Shown piece after piece: positions 40,338 to 41,639 of a DNA stretch of 41,639 bases. Location of the stretch: contig JAQBPY010000032.1 of NCBI GenBank assembly GCA_028287285.1, positions 1 to 41,639 on the forward strand, read 5' to 3'. The notes beneath the pieces are model-generated. The model searched no databases, was not told the DNA's origin, and was given only the letters and a program-made list of their open reading frames with translations. This stretch comes from Gemmatimonadota bacterium. Its GTDB lineage: Bacteria > Gemmatimonadota > Gemmatimonadetes > Gemmatimonadales > Gemmatimonadaceae. Made by a program: the position numbers and the translations under genes. Position 1 is the first letter of the stretch; each line of letters starts with the position of its first letter.

Positions 40338-41629
40338 GACTGCTCCTTGCATGAAGTCTTTGCAAACTGGATGGTGAATCGCGTTCCCCGTGTCGGAGTC
40401 GCGATTGGCCAAGCAGGGCTCGTGACGCTCACCGACCCACCGTTAACTCGGAGCAGTTCCGTGACAATCGCCAATCCGTGACCTCGATTGCCGCGTCCAC
40501 GAGTCGATACCCCCAACGAAAACATGGTATCACGTACGCGGTCGGCTACGCCCTCTCCGTTGTCTAGCACAGAGAGCTCGACGATTTGACTGTTCCCATC
40601 AGACTGGCGAACGGCGCGAGTAGTGACGATAACTTCTCTGTCAAGATCAGGCGGATTCGCCGCCAAGGCATCGAGCGCATTCCGCAGAAGGTTTCCGATA
40701 ATCTGAATGATTTCTGCGCTGTTACAGCTAATGCAGCACTTGCCAGAATACCGCACGATCCAATCGGTGATACTCGCCTCGGCTACGCGTGCATATTTCA
40801 CGCTAGCAAGCGCTCGTTCCGCTAAAACGTTCAAGTTGGCAATGCGATGCGGTAGAGGCATCGGCGCAACAGGTAGTGGTGAGGGCAAGTTGCTTTCCAG
40901 CACTTCCGCCTCCGCGGCGGTAATTATGACATGAAGGCGATGGAGAACGCCTTCAATTTCATACAGATGCGGCTGCATGGGTGTCTTATTCCTCAGCGCA
41001 GCAAAGACTAGCCGGAGGGTAACGCCAATTTCAGCGAGGGGCGTGCCGGCCTCGTGGCTTAACCGCCCAAGGATGTTACGCGTGTGCTCAAGCTTTCCTC
41101 GTTCCACGTTGAGCGATTGTGAAGAAGCGAGAAAGAGCGAAAACAGCCCGGTCGCGATCAGAATCTTTGCGACGAGCCCGCCGAAGTAGCCGATACTCAG
41201 ACCGACACGTGCTAGCCCCGGCATGTCCGATGAAATGATCAAGCCTATGGGCTGAATCACGCCGTACAAGATGAGCCCGATGGGGAGCAGCCGAATGAAT
41301 TCCGCATGACGCCAGTGCGAAACTGGCCATCCAAGCGGTTTCAAGGGCAACTGAGTCGCCGCAATTAACCGATCGTAAATCTTGTATAGACATCCGATAG
41401 CGAACGCCTCGAACAGCACTACCAAAACGTCAAGCCAGCCAGGCAGCGACATGCCAGCAGGTCCTCGCAAGGACCACATGGCAAGGCCGGCGAAGGATAG
41501 TGCGATTACAAGCAGAAGCCTCGCATAGCGCTCAAACACGCGTGAAGCTGCGATGACCCAGCAAACACTCGCCGCGAGGCTCAATCCTCGCTCTATCAAC
41601 GACGTTCCGTTGATCGACTCGACTGCCAT
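40334..41629 (-). CDS. membrane sensor histidine kinase
   Basis: The 431-residue protein has about six N-terminal transmembrane segments within residues 15-170 and no large external sensor domain. The phosphorylated histidine is H192 in GRLSHEAGTPLAEIG. The ATPase part has an N box (IGNLLRNALDAL), G1 DNGEGV and G2 GRGNRGHGLAI. It is first in a three-gene operon followed by the response regulator. The start is the ATG at 41629, only 10 nt from the window edge, so upstream signals are not visible and an earlier start cannot be excluded. Confidence 0.88.
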   Translation of the reverse strand: MAVESINGTSLIERGLSLAASVCWVIAASRVFERYARLLLVIALSFAGLAMWSLRGPAGMSLPGWLDVLVVLFEAFAIGCLYKIYDRLIAATQLPLKPLGWPVSHWRHAEFIRLLPIGLILYGVIQPIGLIISSDMPGLARVGLSIGYFGGLVAKILIATGLFSLFLASSQSLNVERGKLEHTRNILGRLSHEAGTPLAEIGVTLRLVFAALRNKTPMQPHLYEIEGVLHRLHVIITAAEAEVLESNLPSPLPVAPMPLPHRIANLNVLAERALASVKYARVAEASITDWIVRYSGKCCISCNSAEIIQIIGNLLRNALDALAANPPDLDREVIVTTRAVRQSDGNSQIVELSVLDNGEGVADRVRDTMFSLGVSTRGRGNRGHGLAIVTELLRVNGGSVSVTSPAWPIATPTRGTRFTIQFAKTSCKEQS

Positions 41630-41639
41630 ATAGCTGAGG

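Overview
The window looks like a chromosomal segment of a GC-rich, Gram-negative-type bacterium. It has outer-membrane features (an Oar-like TonB-dependent receptor, a TonB-C-type lipoprotein, a SPOR protein). The overall style fits Gemmatimonadota or a nearby phylum, but that assignment is an inference without database support. Many genes are packed with 4-base ATGA/GTGA overlaps. Several others appear leaderless: a TAnnnT box sits only 6-7 nt before the ATG.

Region 1 (1-12000) is core housekeeping. It holds the end of yidC, an MBL-fold hydrolase, mnmE, a convergent HExxH protease, a DUF2225 protein, upp and a small protein fired from a back-to-back divergent promoter, and a YdcF protein. 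A run of four M16 peptidase-family genes follows, arranged as two catalytic/non-catalytic pairs, ending in a Nudix hydrolase. Region 2 (12000-24000) holds an ECF sigma factor with a candidate anti-sigma factor, holA, a SPOR protein, mutS, a TonB-C lipoprotein, cystathionine beta-synthase, ddl, an unknown gene, a rhomboid protease and queF. Two intergenic gaps here carry GGTCAGTC-type tandem repeats arranged as large inverted repeats. The gap before queF holds a minus-strand candidate small RNA with its own TATAAT box, a possible pseudoknot and a strong intrinsic terminator.

Region 3 (24000-34560) starts with the large TonB receptor. Next comes a scrambled stretch lying between two nearly identical terminators: a decayed beta-lactamase-family gene, an AbrB/VapC toxin-antitoxin pair and a possible permease remnant. 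A complete bacteriocin-like export cassette follows: two small double-glycine precursor peptides, a CPBP membrane protease, an HlyD-type adaptor and a C39-peptidase ABC exporter. A perfect 15-bp hairpin separates the precursors from the machinery genes. A lipoprotein gene closes the region.

Region 4 (34560-41639) begins with tRNA-Phe(GAA) and continues into visibly more AT-rich accessory DNA, as expected of an island next to a tRNA gene. It contains a frameshifted DUF4145 gene, a single-chain DUF262/HNH (GmrSD-like) candidate defence protein, a decayed IS3-family element, and a minus-strand operon of histidine kinase, response regulator and a small protein with caspase/CHAT-like His and Cys motifs. 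The last operon and the bacteriocin cassette are the best candidates for undescribed systems.
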